Part shown: in pieces, positions 47,040 to 59,580 of the stretch | Layout: each line of letters starts with the position of its first letter | Numbering within the stretch: position 1 is the stretch's first letter | From: Congeria kusceri | Taxonomy: Eukaryota > Mollusca > Bivalvia > Myida > Dreissenidae | Assembly (NCBI GenBank): GCA_027627225.1 | Contig: JAPFQT010000162.1 | Coordinates: 18,501-82,500 of the forward strand | Length of the DNA: 64,000 bases | Direction: 5' to 3' | Made by a program: the position numbers and the translations under genes | Notes under the pieces: model-generated | Told to the model about the DNA's origin: nothing | The model's input: only the letters and a program-made list of their open reading frames with translations | Databases searched by the model: none

Positions 47040-47990
47040 GGCCAAAAGATGGTAAGTTGATTTTAACCCACAGAAAACTGAAGCAATTTTATTCACAACG
47101 CAAAAGAATGTTCTTTTACTGAAATTATGTTTCTGAAATGTACCCGTCACCTTTGTTGAAAGTCACAAACATCTTGGTCTGACCCTAAGCCATGATGGCA
47201 AATGGCACGATCATATAAATCAATACTAGAATACGCGTGCGTTGTTTGGGATGGTTGTTCTTTGTATGTTAAGGAATTATTAGAAAAAATCCAAAATGAA
47301 GCCGCGCGTATTGTTGCAGGCCTAACTAGATCTGTATCTCTTAGAAATCTTTATACTGAAGTTAAATGGCCTAGTCTAGACAAACGACGGCGATAAACCT
47401 ATTAGCATTTACAACATGCTTAACGGACAGTGTCCTAATTACTTGTCTAACCTTCTTCCACAAACATTTCAAGAACAGTCATCTCGTAATCTTAGAAATG
47501 CACAAGACTATACCATTTTATCAAGGCGAACATTATTATATTCACGTTCGTTCTTGCCATCTGCCATAGATCTATGGAACTCCTAACATATCGATATCCG
47601 CAAGAGCGAAACCCTTTCACAATTTAAAGCTTCCTTGAAACAAATGTTTCTTTTATGCGAAGATAACCCCCAATATTTCTACACTGGGGATATAAAAACA
47701 TCGATTTTACATGCTAGATTAAGAAATAACTGCAGCAACCTAAACTCCGACCTATTCATAAACTCACCCCTTTGTTCATGTGGAAATGATGGTGAAAATA
47801 TGACACATTACTTCTTTAAATGCCCTAATTACCGCATGCAATGAATATCTCATTAATGCACTGCGCTAATTTAATCCCTCAAATAGTGATTTGCTCCTCT
47901 GCGGTAACCCCTCATTTAATAATGAAGACAATACAATTATTTTTACAGAAGTTCAAAGATATATTGTTACGACAAAGCGTTTTGTTTAAA
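47040..47990 (+). pseudogene. LINE post-RT region and C-terminus
   Basis: 47040-47136 retains VDFNPQKTEAILFTTQK. 47202-47396 has ILEYACVVWDGCSLYVKELL and NEAARIVAGLTRS. 47635-47844 has HARLRNNCSNLNSDLF and a Cys-rich end (PLCSCGNDGENMTHYFFKCP), typical of LINE C-terminal zinc-binding segments. Frames differ between pieces and part of the thumb is deleted near 47190. Confidence 0.7.
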
Positions 47991-48109
47991 ACTTAACGTT
48001 AAAACGTAACTTCTTGCTGGACAGGACTAACAACTATCTATATTTGCATATGATTGTCTATTTACTATATATTTTCTTCACTAATTTTGTTCATATTGTG
48101 TTTTCAAAT

Positions 48110-48127
48110 GTTATTATTATTATCAAC

Positions 48128-48174
<47 letters not shown>

Positions 48175-48180
48175 CATAAT
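48110..48180 (+). repeat. ATT trinucleotide run in LINE 3' UTR
   Basis: ATTATTATT run with one ATC interruption near each end. Confidence 0.9.
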
Positions 48181-48386
48181 TTGCTTTTGATTTCCTAATG
48201 ACAACAATTGTTCAAAGTACGCTTGTCACCATTACAATATGTAACTAACACTCCCAGGCAAAGACCCTCGATAACGTCGTAGAACTTTAGGTCTAACCCT
48301 TTTTCCAATATGTACTTATGGTAAATCGTGATTGTTTGTAATTGTGTCAACATTGTGGAAATAAAATATGTTTAAATCAACTACTA

Positions 48387-48680
48387 CTAACTTTCCCGCG
48401 CCTGCGAAAAGTGTTACGTTGACTACTTTTTATAATTATATATCAAACATATTATTGTTTGTTTATAAAAAATCGAGTCTTATGTTATAATCAATGATTT
48501 AATGAATACTTCATAAAATGTAAGTTTATTACTCAAAATGTTACAACGTATTAGACGTCGATACGCCCCTCTAACAAAACCACGACAACACTACTTACAC
48601 AATAATAATGATGATTAATTAATTCATCCGTTCGGTAGGTCTGTCGGTCGATCGTTGTATGCATGTATTTATACATTCAT
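48387..48680. other. No gene seen
   Basis: AT-rich spacer before the tetranucleotide arrays. Confidence 0.45.
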
Positions 48681-48705
48681 GTATGTATGAATAAATACAT
48701 ACGTC

Positions 48706-49165
<460 letters not shown>

Positions 49166-50632
49166 CTCGAGATATAATTTGTCGTCATATCCATCATGAA
49201 ACATTTTATGGTGGTGTTCGTGTGACCCTTATTACTAGATATAAACATAACGATATTTTCATGAATGAAGGACTGTGTTGCAGTGTTCACAGCGTACATA
49301 ATTTATTTTAAATTGCCCGTCAAAACCCTTTTCTTTATCAAACTAACTTTCTCATCATGAAACGTGTATCGCGGAAGGGATGACAAATTAACGCGTCCAA
49401 ATTATATTGAACGAAATCCCGAAATCCTGCGATGTTTTATGCAAACAGATTAAGCACATAACTATCAAAGCGCATATGTTTTTATGAGTTTTGCTTTCAA
49501 TTTGTTTCAAATATTTCTATTCTACAGAGGTTGGTTTATTTTATTGCCTTAATAGCCCATTTAAAGCCAAGCCAAAGATAAAAGGTTTTCAGTAATACGG
49601 TGAAATGTCAAGCACGCAAGTACTCTGTTTCATGAAAGGCATCTAGGTATTTATAAAACATGCACTGAAATGAGCTAAATTAAACGGCGGTGTCTGCACT
49701 TTAAAAGTCGTTTTAAGTTTTAAGATTACGGAAGTGTCCTAGTGCAACGTACAGCCTGTATTATTGTGGTTTTGTATTATGTAAGAATTCGGAAATACTA
49801 CATATTAGGTGCTTCTCATTCCTAACTATAAGATACAACACAACACACATTTAAAATCATGTGTTAACATACTTATCCTAATTAGCAGATATTATGTCCT
49901 AGTTAGGAGTTATTAAGGCCTAACTAGGCTATATTTAGTTCTTATTAGGAGATAGTATGTGTCATATACAGACATACATACATGCATACATACATACACA
50001 AATACATTTGTTCGTGCGTACGTTCGTACAAGACTGTCTCCACCTATCCGCCTGTCTGTTCGTTTGCCATTCCGTCTGTAAGTTTATGCGGATAATAATG
50101 AGTGCATGCGTCCGTCAGTCCGTACGTCATATTTAAGAGACAGTAACAAAATCATTTACTCGGCCGTCTGTCCGTACATGTGTGCGATCTTGCTTACGGG
50201 CTTATTCATAACTTTGAATTATTATCCCCTATAAGGAGATAATAACTCCGCTTTGGGCACATTAGTTTCTAAATAATACCGATAGTTTTCTAATTAGAAA
50301 TTCATAATGTCCACTTAGTATTTCCTATTTAGGCGGTATTAACTCATAATTAGTATCTTTCAATTACCACTTAGTATGTCTTTATTATCGTACTAGTTCT
50401 TCCTAATAACGAGATAACGCAATATAAACAGTGGTAATACAACACTTACATATCAGACAATACATGGACCTTTGATTTCTGTAAGCCAGACACGTATTGG
50501 GTCATTGAATTGATTTATTAGTGTGAGTTAAAGCCAACACATTCGCTAAGCGAGCATTGCTATTTCTACCGTGTTTGAACATACATGATTGCAAATGCGA
50601 GTGTCATGAAATGCACCACAATACATAATTAA
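49166..50632. repeat. AT-rich DNA with degenerate CTAATTAGGAGATA-type repeats
   Basis: 49870-49960 and 50215-50420 contain recurrent variants of CTAGTTAGGAG, TTAGGAGATA and their complements, a known style of bivalve short repeat. 49965-50060 has CATA and CGTA simple runs. No gene. Confidence 0.45.
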
Positions 50633-50671
50633 CACGTCCAATGTAGAATGTAACTTTCTACATTGGACGTG
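50633..50671. repeat. Perfect hairpin, 16-bp stem, 7-nt loop
   Basis: CACGTCCAATGTAGAA (50633-50648) is exactly inverted at 50656-50671. No T-run follows. Function unknown. Confidence 0.8.
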
Positions 50672-51289
50672 AGTCTGTTTCACTCTCAACGCATTTCTAA
50701 ATGCAATCGTTTACAGTTACCATAAGCGTGATTTAATGGTATTGAAGATTTAAATTTTATATCGTCTTGATCAACTGAACTAAAATCATTATGAAATATG
50801 AAGGTAGTGGTTGTGCACATAAATCGCATTAAACGTTTTAATTTTTTATAGTTTAAACGGGGTCGGTTACGCTTTGGGCACATTTATTTTATTTGCCTTA
50901 CAATAATTTATCGCGGCACCGATATAAGAAACATACATGTATGACTACATTTGTATAATTTATGATGTTAGTTTACTGATAAACTCCGCTAAGTTACATT
51001 TTAGCTGGTAATTGTTTGTCCGTATGTCTGTTTATTTGTTAGCCAGTACCTTTTAGGATAACATTGATGAACGGACGTTACAATTGGGTCAGTACATTCT
51101 GGTGGTGACCCGGATGACCGTCTGGATACATGTATTTGCAAACGATTTCTTATTACTGGTAGATAGAGCAAATTGCCACATTATGAATAACAACGCACTA
51201 CACATCAGGAATAAGATTCCTTGGCAGGGACAGGCGGTCTCCTAGTGGTTTTTAGTTGTATATAATTTCACATAATTACACTAACATCA
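50672..51289. other. No gene seen
   Basis: No coding support; the 65-codon minus-strand frame has no domain. Confidence 0.4.
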
Positions 51290-52102
51290 GCAATAGTAGC
51301 AGCGGCAGCAGAAGTTGATGTAAAGTTTGATGCTTAAGTTTTAACAGTAGCAGCAACAACAACGATAATAGAACAAGTGGGAATCGATGTATAAGTAATA
51401 GTAGCAAAACAAGTATGAGAAGGGTTGCAAACTAATAGAATCGAAGCAGAAATAGCAAAACAGTACTGGTATTAGTAATTGTAGTTTGTATTAGTTAAAG
51501 TAACAGCAAAAGTGTCGGAAATTCTAATAAAAGTTGGAGAATTTGGAGTAGTAGCAGTAGCAGCAACATTAACTGTATATATTTAACAGTGTACATATTA
51601 TATTAGTAGCAGTAGCAGTAAATTAACATCTGTATAAGTGTTTTCGATGGCTACACGTTAAAGCAGGTTATAGCACCAGCAGAACCAGCGAAAAGCATAT
51701 GTGGCATTTATCGGTATTTCTGTACACATATACGTAGCTGTAGCAAAAGTAGTAGTAAACTAGCAGAAGCCGTAATTAGAGCTGCATTCGTTACGATGTA
51801 ATACTATTAGTAGCAGAAATGGTAAAAATGACAATAGCAGAATAATCAGAATAACTTGGAAAAGAAAAGAAGTGGCAGAAACAACAGCATAAACAGCAGA
51901 AGAAGAAGTATTTGCTTTTCAACATTATTGGTGATGAGTTTGAGTAGCAGCAGCAGTAATTTATACCTATCAATGACACCAAAAAACAACGGAAGCTGTA
52001 GTTCTTGTCTCGTACATAGGTAGCTGTAACAGGTAGCATAATAATAATAATAATTCTACTTCTAATACTACTACTTCTACTTCTACCACTACTTCTACTA
52101 CC

Positions 52103-52145
<43 letters not shown>

Positions 52146-52180
52146 GTAATAATAAAATAAAATAATAATAATAATGTAGT
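51290..52180. repeat. AGC/AGT-rich tract ending in a TAA microsatellite
   Basis: 51290-51970 is peppered with AGTAGCAGC-type triplets. 52038-52175 contains TAA/AATAAT runs, the longest at about 52100-52145. Minus-strand frames through it are poly-Leu or poly-Tyr artefacts. Confidence 0.8.
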
Positions 52181-54851
52181 CCGTATTGGTTGTGCTGTTT
52201 GTTGTGGTAGTCAAGGTCGTGTTGGTAGTGATGGTCATTGTAAAGGTGGAGTTTGTGGTAGTAGAAAATGTGCATGAGGTTGTGGTGGGTCTTGTGGGTT
52301 TGATGAACGTTGTGTTGGAGTTGTGGATGTTTTGGTAGTTTTGGGGCAGGTGGTAGTAGAGGTGTTGGAGGTGGTGGTAGTTATGATGGTGCTGGAGTAT
52401 GCGTTGGTTATGGATGCGGTGGTTGAGGTAGTATTGTAAGTGGTGTTGTTGGTGATTGTGGTGGCGTTGGCGATGGTTGTTATGGTTGTTTTGGTGATGG
52501 ATGTGATAGAGTTTGTGGTTGAGATGGTTGTGGAGATTGTGGTTTTGTGGAGGGGGCTGTGGTGTTGGAGGTGGTAATGGTGGTGATGTTGAAAAAGTTG
52601 TTGAGGTGGTGGTGGTGGAAGTGGTATAGTATTTTCGAGGTATAGTGTTAAAAATTCGATCTAAAATAAAATAAAAAAACAAATACAAAATAATTTTAAA
52701 CAATGCACAAAATCATATCTTCAGCAAGTTTTCGTTATTATCCTATTTAAACCATGTTGTGCACATCTATGCAAACCTATGGTTACCCTCATCAAGAACA
52801 AATTGCTTCGCGAGACAAAACGTTAATTTGATAAAGGTAGTGGTTGTGGTGGTATTTGTGGTGGCGGAGTCGCTGTGGTGGTGGTTGCGGTGATGGTGGC
52901 GGTGAAGAGGGTTGTGGTGGTGGTATTGTTAGTGGTGTAGTGGTGGCGAACGTTGTGGTGGTGAAAATGATGGAGGAATAAGAGATGATGGTGGAGTTGG
53001 TGGTTATGGTTGCTGTAGAGGTGAAAGAGTAATTGTTGTGAGGGTGGATTTTGTGGACGTGGTGGTTATTGTGGAGTTGATGTTTATGATGGAGGTTAAT
53101 GTTATGGTAAAGGTGGGGATTAAGGTTGGGGGTGGTTACAATTTAGGTGGTGGTTATGGTGGAGGTTATGGTTATGATGTAGGTGGTGGTTATGGTGGAT
53201 GAGCTTTTCATTATTGAGCAGTTGGGTGTTGTGGTAATGATGGTGGCGGTGGTTTTGGTGGAGGTTACTAGTATGTGTTATCGTTATGATCGAAGTGGTG
53301 GTTATGGTGGAAGTAGTGGTTATTATTGAAGGGGTTGTTTTGTTGGAGGTGGATGTTATGTGGTTGAGGTGGAAGTGGTGTTTGTGGTGGAAGTGAATAT
53401 TAAGGTGGAGGTGGTGGTTATGGTGAAGGTGGTGGTTATGGTAAAGGTGGAGATTATGATGGAGGTTGTGGTTATTATTTTGGAGGCTGTGGTTATTATT
53501 GAAGTGGTGGTTAGTATTATTTTGGTGGTGGTTATTATACAAATGGTGGTTATGATGAAGGTTATGGTTATGATAGAGGTTGGTTATTTTTTAGGTGGTG
53601 GTTATGGCGGAGGTTTTGCTTATGATGGAGGTGGTGGTTATTGAGAGGTGGCTGTTATGGTGGACGTTGTGGTTATGGTAAAGCTGGAGATTTAGGTTGA
53701 GGCGGTGGTTGTTATTAAGATGGTGGTTATGGTGGAGGTGGCTGTTTTGGTGGAAGTTATGGTTGTGGTAAAGCTGGAGATTAAGGTTGAGGCGGTTGTT
53801 ATTATTAAGATAGTGGTTATGGTGCAGGTTATGGTTAGGATGGAGGTCGTGGTTATGGTGGTAGTGGTGGTTATCATTTACATGGTGGATTTGATGGAGG
53901 TGGTTGTCTTGGTGTAGGTGGTGGTTATGGTGAAGGTGGTGGTTTTTGTGGATGTGATTTTTACGGTGAACGGTTATGGTAAAGCTGGAGAATAATGTTG
54001 AAGCGGCGGTTATTATTAAGGTGGTGGTTATGGTAAAATTTATAGTTATGATGGAGGTGATGGTTGTGACTGGGTTAACGGCGGTGTTGATCCTTGTGGT
54101 GGAGGTAATAGTTTAGGTGAATGTGTTGATAGTTGAGGTTGTGGTTGTTGAAATGATTGTTGTGGTGGAGGTGAGGGTTGTGATGAAGGTGATGGTGGAG
54201 GCGGCGGTGTACGTAGCTATGTGTTAGATGTTGGATGTGATAGTTTTGGTGGAGGTGTCGGTTATGACGGAGGTTTTGGTTATGGTGGATGTGATTGTTA
54301 TACTGGTGGCGGTTGTAGTTATAGTGATTGTAGTGGTTATTGCAGATGTGGAAGGTTGCGGTTGAGGTGATAATTTTGGTGGAGGTGGTAATGATGACGT
54401 TTGTGTTTGTAGTCGTGATGGAGCTGTTCGTGGTAGAGCTGGTTGTGAAGGAGAGAGGTGGTGGATGCGATTATGGTGATGGGTGTGATTATCGTGCTAG
54501 TGGTGGTACTGGTGGTGAATGTGCTTTCGGCGAAGCTGATGACGGTGGTGGTGAATGTGGAGGGGTTCCATTATAAACACCAACAACATGAACATGCTGC
54601 TTTAAGCATCTGGTCACTAAAAAACAAGACGCATTTGTGGTGCAGCATAAAGGTGGTGGTTATGGTGGATGTGGTGGTTATGGTGGAGGTAGTAGTTTTT
54701 GTAAGGTTGTTGGATATGGTGGTGCTGGTGGTTATGGTGCTGGTCGTTATGCTGCTGGCTATTATTTAGGAATGGATATGGTGGAGGTGGTAGTTATGGT
54801 GGAGGTGGTAGTTGTGGTGGATGTATTAGTTACGGTAGAGGTGCTGGTTAT
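52181..54851 (+). repeat. G-rich Gly/Tyr/Cys coding-like tandem region, block 1
   Basis: Strand-asymmetric DNA built of GGTGGTTATGGTGGAGG-like units. In the glycine frame it repeatedly gives GGGYNLGGGYGGGYGYDVGG (about 53130-53190) and GGGGYGEGGGYGKGGDYDGG (about 53405-53465). 52460-52530 gives DGCYGCFGDGCDRVCG. Near 54450-54576 it gives GGGCDYGDGCDYRASGGTGG, CAFGEADDGGGECGGVPL and a stop. Frame shifts and stops are frequent, so no intact protein exists. Either a decayed gene for a glycine-rich structural protein (such proteins occur in mollusc shell and byssus) or an expanded simple repeat. Confidence 0.6.
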
Positions 54852-56042
54852 CACGCCCTGCACCCGGATAATCCTAACGCAGTGCAGCGACCCTAATGCA
54901 GTGCCAAAATGGCGAATGGAAAGTATGTTCTACTTTGTTTTATATATTTTTTTTTTATGTACAGGTATGTTTTGGTTGTAAAAGATGTCGCCGTTGATCA
55001 AATAAGTATTTAATTCAATATACCTAATGTTCCATCTAGCAATAATGATGTTGTAAGATGGAATGCTGAAGAACAAAGACAAATATTCAATTAAAATATT
55101 TATAAAAAAGTGTAAAAAATACTCAGAGGCTTTTAATTGCCATAATATTTCGCTGTTTGGAAGCAAACATATACTGCTTCAAAAGCACATTTACACTGTG
55201 CCGATATCCCATTGGATTCGGACACAATACTCGTTCAAATGTGCAAACGGCGATAACATTGATACAAAACTAATTTCTAGTTGATAATAACCGAACGCAA
55301 TATATACTAGTAACGGATAAAAATCAAACCAACGCATAAGACCTGACGTATACACCCCTAACCGACTTATATTCTATATCAATGAATGAATATACATGTA
55401 TGCTGAAAGACTGTAATGGGTTTCTATATATTTCTATTTTCATTTCAATCGTATTGTATAATTTGCTCGTTCACCATTGACAACGTGTATTTACCCAAAA
55501 TTACTATGTATGTATGAACGTCCAAAGTTTAAGTGTGTATATTGTGATACATCTTTTGACAGTTTAGAGGAAATTATTGAACAAGCACATAAATAACACT
55601 AAAAGAAAATTTTTCATATATAAAGGACGAACAGATATCTTCTTTTTCAGTTTGTTAGGTAATTATCTTTTTTATCAATTCATCAGTCAGGAATTATCCG
55701 CAAGCACTCAACCACTACAGAATACAAACAATATTTTAGATATCAACATCAACATTAAACTTTGATATGATTACACATTGTCATAAGATATCCATTCAAC
55801 TAATATAGTTTTCAAGTAAGGTACTAATGCATTTTAAGATATTTTAAAAGGGTCGGAAACATAAAAATGTTCTTTATGAGGACTTTTTCGAGAAAATTGT
55901 AATGACTTCCAGCATCATAAGTGTGATTGTCTAAAACAAAAATTAAGTAAATAACCACTGGACACTATAACTATTAACGCTTTACGTTTCTACTCAACAC
56001 AAATATAACAACATGGTTAGGATTATCCGGGTACAGGGCGTG
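54852..56042. mobile_element. 1,191-bp TIR element inserted in the G-rich region
   Basis: The 27-bp ends, starting CACGCCCTG and reaching ATAATCCTAAC, are inverted at 54852-54878 and 56016-56042 with one mismatch. GTTAT flanks both sides (54847-54851 and 56043-56047), a possible 5-bp target duplication, though GGTTAT is common in the host repeat. The interior is AT-rich and unlike the flanks. It has only short frames (e.g. 55063-55284) without domains, so non-autonomous. Confidence 0.75.
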
Positions 56043-56910
56043 GTTATTGTAAAGATGGATATTAAGGTTGATGCGGTGGGTATTATTGAGTTGATGGTTA
56101 TGGTGGAGGTGGTGGTGGCTGTTTAGGTGGTTGTTGTGGTGAAGGTGATGATTGTGATGAAGTTGCTGGTGGAGGCGGCGGTGAAGGTTGTGGTGAATGT
56201 GATGCTTATGGTGGAGGTGATAGTTTAGGTGGATGTAGTGATGGGTGAGGTTGTAAATGTTGAGGTGGTTGTTGTGGTGCAGGTGATGGTTAGGGTGGTG
56301 GTTATGGTTTCGTTTGAGGTGATGGTAAAGGATATGGTGGCGATGGTGGTTATTGTGTAGATGGTGGCTATGGAGTTTGTTGTGGTTAAGTTGGATGTGA
56401 TGGTTATGGTGGAAGTGGTTGTTATGAAGAAGGTGGTTGTTATTATAATGAATGTGATGGTTATTGTAGCGGTAATTATGGTGGAGGTGGTGGTTATTGT
56501 GGAGGTATGGTACTGATGAAGGTAAGGGTTATGGTGAAGGTGGTGTTTGTTGTTATGGGGTAGATGAAGGTTGTGGTTGAATTGAAGATAATGGTGGAAA
56601 TGATTTGTTTGGTTGAGATGGTGATGGTTGTGGTCGTGGTCGTGGTTGATTTGTTCGTGGTGGAGCTTGTTGTGTTGGAGGGAGGTGGTCAATGCAATGG
56701 TGGTGATGTTTGTGGTTATCGGGGGCGTGCTGGTGGTGGTATTGTTGTGGAGGTGCTTTCGGTGATGCTGATGATCGTTGTGGATGCGATGGTGGTGTAG
56801 GTGGTCGTGGTGGTGAATGTGGATGCTGTTCATTATAAACAACGCGTTCAAAACAACAACATCAACATGGTGCTTTAAGCATCTGGCCACGCAAAAGCAA
56901 GAAGCATTAA
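56043..56910 (+). repeat. G-rich Gly/Tyr/Cys tandem region, block 2
   Basis: Continues the same G-rich repeat after the insertion. Its end (56680-56837) aligns with the end of block 1: GGGQCNGGDVCGYRGRAGGG, then AFGDADDRCGCDGGVGGRGG, then ECGCCSL and a stop, followed by the conserved noncoding block TGCTTTAAGCATCTGG (also at 54597-54612). The two ends are 2,262 bp apart, about 1.07 kb without the TIR element. Confidence 0.6.
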
Positions 56911-57976
56911 TTTTGTTAAACAATATAAAAATATACATGTATCAGGACACGCGGTAAAGAGTTCTCTTAAATACGATGACCAGTAAACCGTTAAATATAC
57001 CGTTAGAAATTCCCGTGGACTGTGTATATACAAACACAATTATGTAATACTAATTACCTGATTTAAGTTTATTGAAGTAGCGATCTCATCAACTGTCGCG
57101 GGCATATATTTCGTGGAACACGTCAAATTTTAACCGCCTGATTCGCCATATATTTCAATGACCACCCAAAATAATAGTTAAGACATAGGAATGAGGTTTT
57201 GAGATTGTGAATATTATATTTAACTTATATATACTTTTACACTTGTGTTGTTATTATGTCATTTAACCATATAAAAGTACATGAAAGAAACGTAAACAAC
57301 AATATATCATGGTGTTACAAAATATATTGTCACGTGAATCTGAAAGACACCTCAAGAAGAATCATTTAACAGAACTGAACGTAGCTTGGGCGTTTCCAAA
57401 TATTTTTTTCTGGTTAGTAATTTAAAGTTTAACAAGAAAACTTAAAACGAAAATGAATTGTGAATGACATGATAGCGTTGTTTTTAAACAAAACATTGTT
57501 TGCAATAAGTAACTATGTTTTATCGGCCTGTTGTTTATCTGTGTAAAGTTATATCTTGCAAAGTTGAAAATGGTCAATAAATAAAGAATACGATCACGTT
57601 GGCAATCTGGATAACCATCTGGATCCAGGATTTGTCAAAATGAATGTCTATCAATGAGGAAGCACATTGCTCCAGTATATTGTATAACTAAAATACATGT
57701 GGATTGTGGAGAATGAGATGACTGTATGAAGGTATTGACTCTCCGAGCGCTATCCAGTTTAACATGTATTAATTTTTGGGACATCTTCATCGGACAGGAA
57801 ACTAAAGATTTAAAGAAACGTTATGACCAAGGGAAAATGATTGATGAGTCTGAACGTTCGCCGTCTTGTCTTCTTTCTGTCACTAGCTGGATCAACGACA
57901 AACGGTCGACATGATGTCATGAGTCATTTAAGAATATGACTGTATTACTCGGCCCTCGAGAAGAACTTAGTGACTA
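56911..57976. other. No gene supported
   Basis: AT-rich. The frame at 57726-57914 lies just upstream of the transposase scrap and may be part of the same element, but shows no recognisable motif. Confidence 0.4.
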
Positions 57977-58105
57977 GTGGCATATACAACGTTCAGCAAC
58001 GAATTTGGAACATGGATGAAGCAGGGCTAAGAATGACACCCACACCATCCAGGATCATTGCCAATAAAATGTTGATATCTGTAGGTCTGCATGATGCAGT
58101 ATGAC
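57977..58105 (+). pseudogene. pogo/Tigger-like DDE transposase fragment
   Basis: 43 codons including the stop: RIWNMDEAGLRMTPTPSRII. The WNMDE(A/T)GL motif carries the first catalytic Asp of DDE_1-type (pogo/Tigger/CENP-B-related) transposases. The protein stops soon after and the remaining catalytic residues are missing; upstream DNA-binding domains are not seen. Confidence 0.6.
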
Positions 58106-58342
58106 AATAATGACATAAGGACACTAAATTAAACATAATTTGAACTTTAAAACGAATTATTCTATGACCTCTACACAATACGTGTATATGGATGTTGTAA
58201 TAGCTTCAATAATTATAGTTTCATTATGAAAAAAATACTATGGTGGTGCAGAGTAAAACGTCCTCGAATAACGAGCCATTCACGTTTGTGACACGTGGCA
58301 CTGAATTAGTGAATTAGAAATAATGAAACTCCAGGTCGTGGC

Positions 58343-58405
58343 ATTTTTTAGGGTAGGTCGGGTAACCTGAAACAAACATAATTTGTTTACGCCTTATGAG
58401 GGCAA
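58343..58405 (-). repeat. ~60-bp dispersed motif, copy 3
   Basis: Minus strand reads ATGTTTGTTTCAGGTTACCC then GACCTACCCTAAAAAATG, close to the copy at 39099. Confidence 0.65.
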
Positions 58406-58582
58406 AGTGCCCTACCATTTAATTTTTTTTTAAGAAGAACACTCTGCCATAGGTACAGAATTGCGTGTTTTCAAAAAGCATTTACTATTGGAGCATATGT
58501 TTGGTACGAACATATATCAGAAAATGTCTAGATCTAGCATTTGCAAACAATCAAGTATTTAACGTAATTGAATTTTTTTAAA

Positions 58583-58945
58583 AGCGCGAGATTGTGACGT
58601 TTATATCGCTTCGGCGCATCGTGTCGGCGCTCCGGCGTATTGTGTCGGCGCGTCGGCGTATCGTGTCGGCGTACCGTCGCTCCGACACGATAGGCCGAAG
58701 CGCCTAAGAGATACGCCGATGCGCAGAGACGATACGCCGAAGCGACGACACGGTACGCCGAAGCGCTGACACGATGCGCCCAAGCGATATAAACGTCGTC
58801 TCTTCGTATCTTTCACTAATTTTATAGCCACAGATAAAAAAACGCAAGAGATTGCGACGTTTATTTCGCTTCGGCGCATCGTGTCGGAGCGCTGGCGCAT
58901 CGTCTCGGCACTTCGGCGTACCTTGTCGGTGTCGGCCCCGTTTCA
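58583..58945. repeat. Inverted arrays of a 21-bp GC-rich repeat
   Basis: GTGTCGGCG motifs at 58621, 58642 and 58663 show a 21-bp period. From about 58684 the same repeat runs on the other strand (GACACGATA, GATACGCCG). The outer arms also pair: TTTATATCGCTTCGGCGCAT (58600-58619) against about 58768-58795. A third, direct block occupies 58850-58940. Much more GC- and CpG-rich than the surroundings. Minus-strand Arg-rich frames are artefacts. Confidence 0.75.
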
Positions 58946-59158
58946 TAAGCACAGGTCGAAGTCGCGAAACTGCGATGGCATTAACAGGACACCGTATATA
59001 TCTAATATCTAGCAGGGCTTGTGCGAGATTATCCCGGCTCCTCGGTCAGGAGCAGTTGAGCCAAACGTTGAGATTGAGGCGAATTTGATCGTCCATGCTT
59101 GTCTTATGCTGGCTTCTCTACCAGCAACAACTTCTTGACTGGTATCGTGCGTCTGTCT
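58946..59158. other. No gene assigned
   Basis: GC-moderate. Short frames on both strands, none recognisable. Confidence 0.35.
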
Positions 59159-59414
59159 ATGGCGATATCAAATATTGGATCGAGAGCGTAGAGAAAAGTC
59201 ACGTTGTTCAACGTTTTGCTTCGGTTTATATCCTTTCCGGTAATTGACGGGTCAATTGTTAATTGAGTATTTTTATATTCAACCTTGATTTCAAAATTAC
59301 TAGTTGAAATAAATATGCATAGATGGATGAATACATCCGTTCATTTCCCGCCGAGTTATTCAAGAAAATTATGGCGATATCAGATATTGGATCGAGAGCG
59401 TAGAGAAAAGTCAC
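59159..59414. repeat. 44-bp direct repeat pair
   Basis: ATGGCGATATCA then ATATTGGATCGAGAGCGTAG and AGAAAAGTCAC at 59159-59202 and 59371-59414, one mismatch, 212 bp apart. Confidence 0.75.
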
Positions 59415-59576
59415 AAATGATAAAGATTTAATAAACAATTTTACTTTGTTTTCAATGATTCCACTAGCTTTAAGTGTTAATCGAATATAGTTCTTGTACA
59501 TAATGTATATTGTTATAGCATAGTATGGTGGCTTTTAGTATCGGATAATCACGTCAGGTTTAAATACATATACATA
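59415..59576. other. AT-rich spacer
   Basis: Nothing seen up to the target duplication of the LTR element. Confidence 0.4.
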
Positions 59577-59580
59577 TTTA

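Larger units (their letters stand above)
42994..48386 (+). mobile_element. Jockey-like LINE, 5'-truncated and decayed
   Basis: Order on the plus strand: C-terminal ORF1 scrap (42994-43216), noncoding spacer, a 94-bp satellite (43962-44813), endonuclease remnant (about 45070-45600), reverse transcriptase (45722-46990), post-RT pieces (47040-47844), 3' UTR ending near an AATAAA at 48360-48365. It carries multiple stops and frameshifts and cannot be autonomous. Assignment to a jockey/I-related clade is from the motif style, not from a tree. Confidence 0.75.

Noticed and set aside
52098..52703. 201-codon minus-strand His/Thr/Asn-rich frame, and similar frames at 53120-53542 and 56225-56938
   Set aside because: Reverse-strand shadows of the G-rich plus-strand repeat.
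58601..58952. Arg-rich minus-strand frames
   Set aside because: Shadows of the 21-bp GC-rich repeat.
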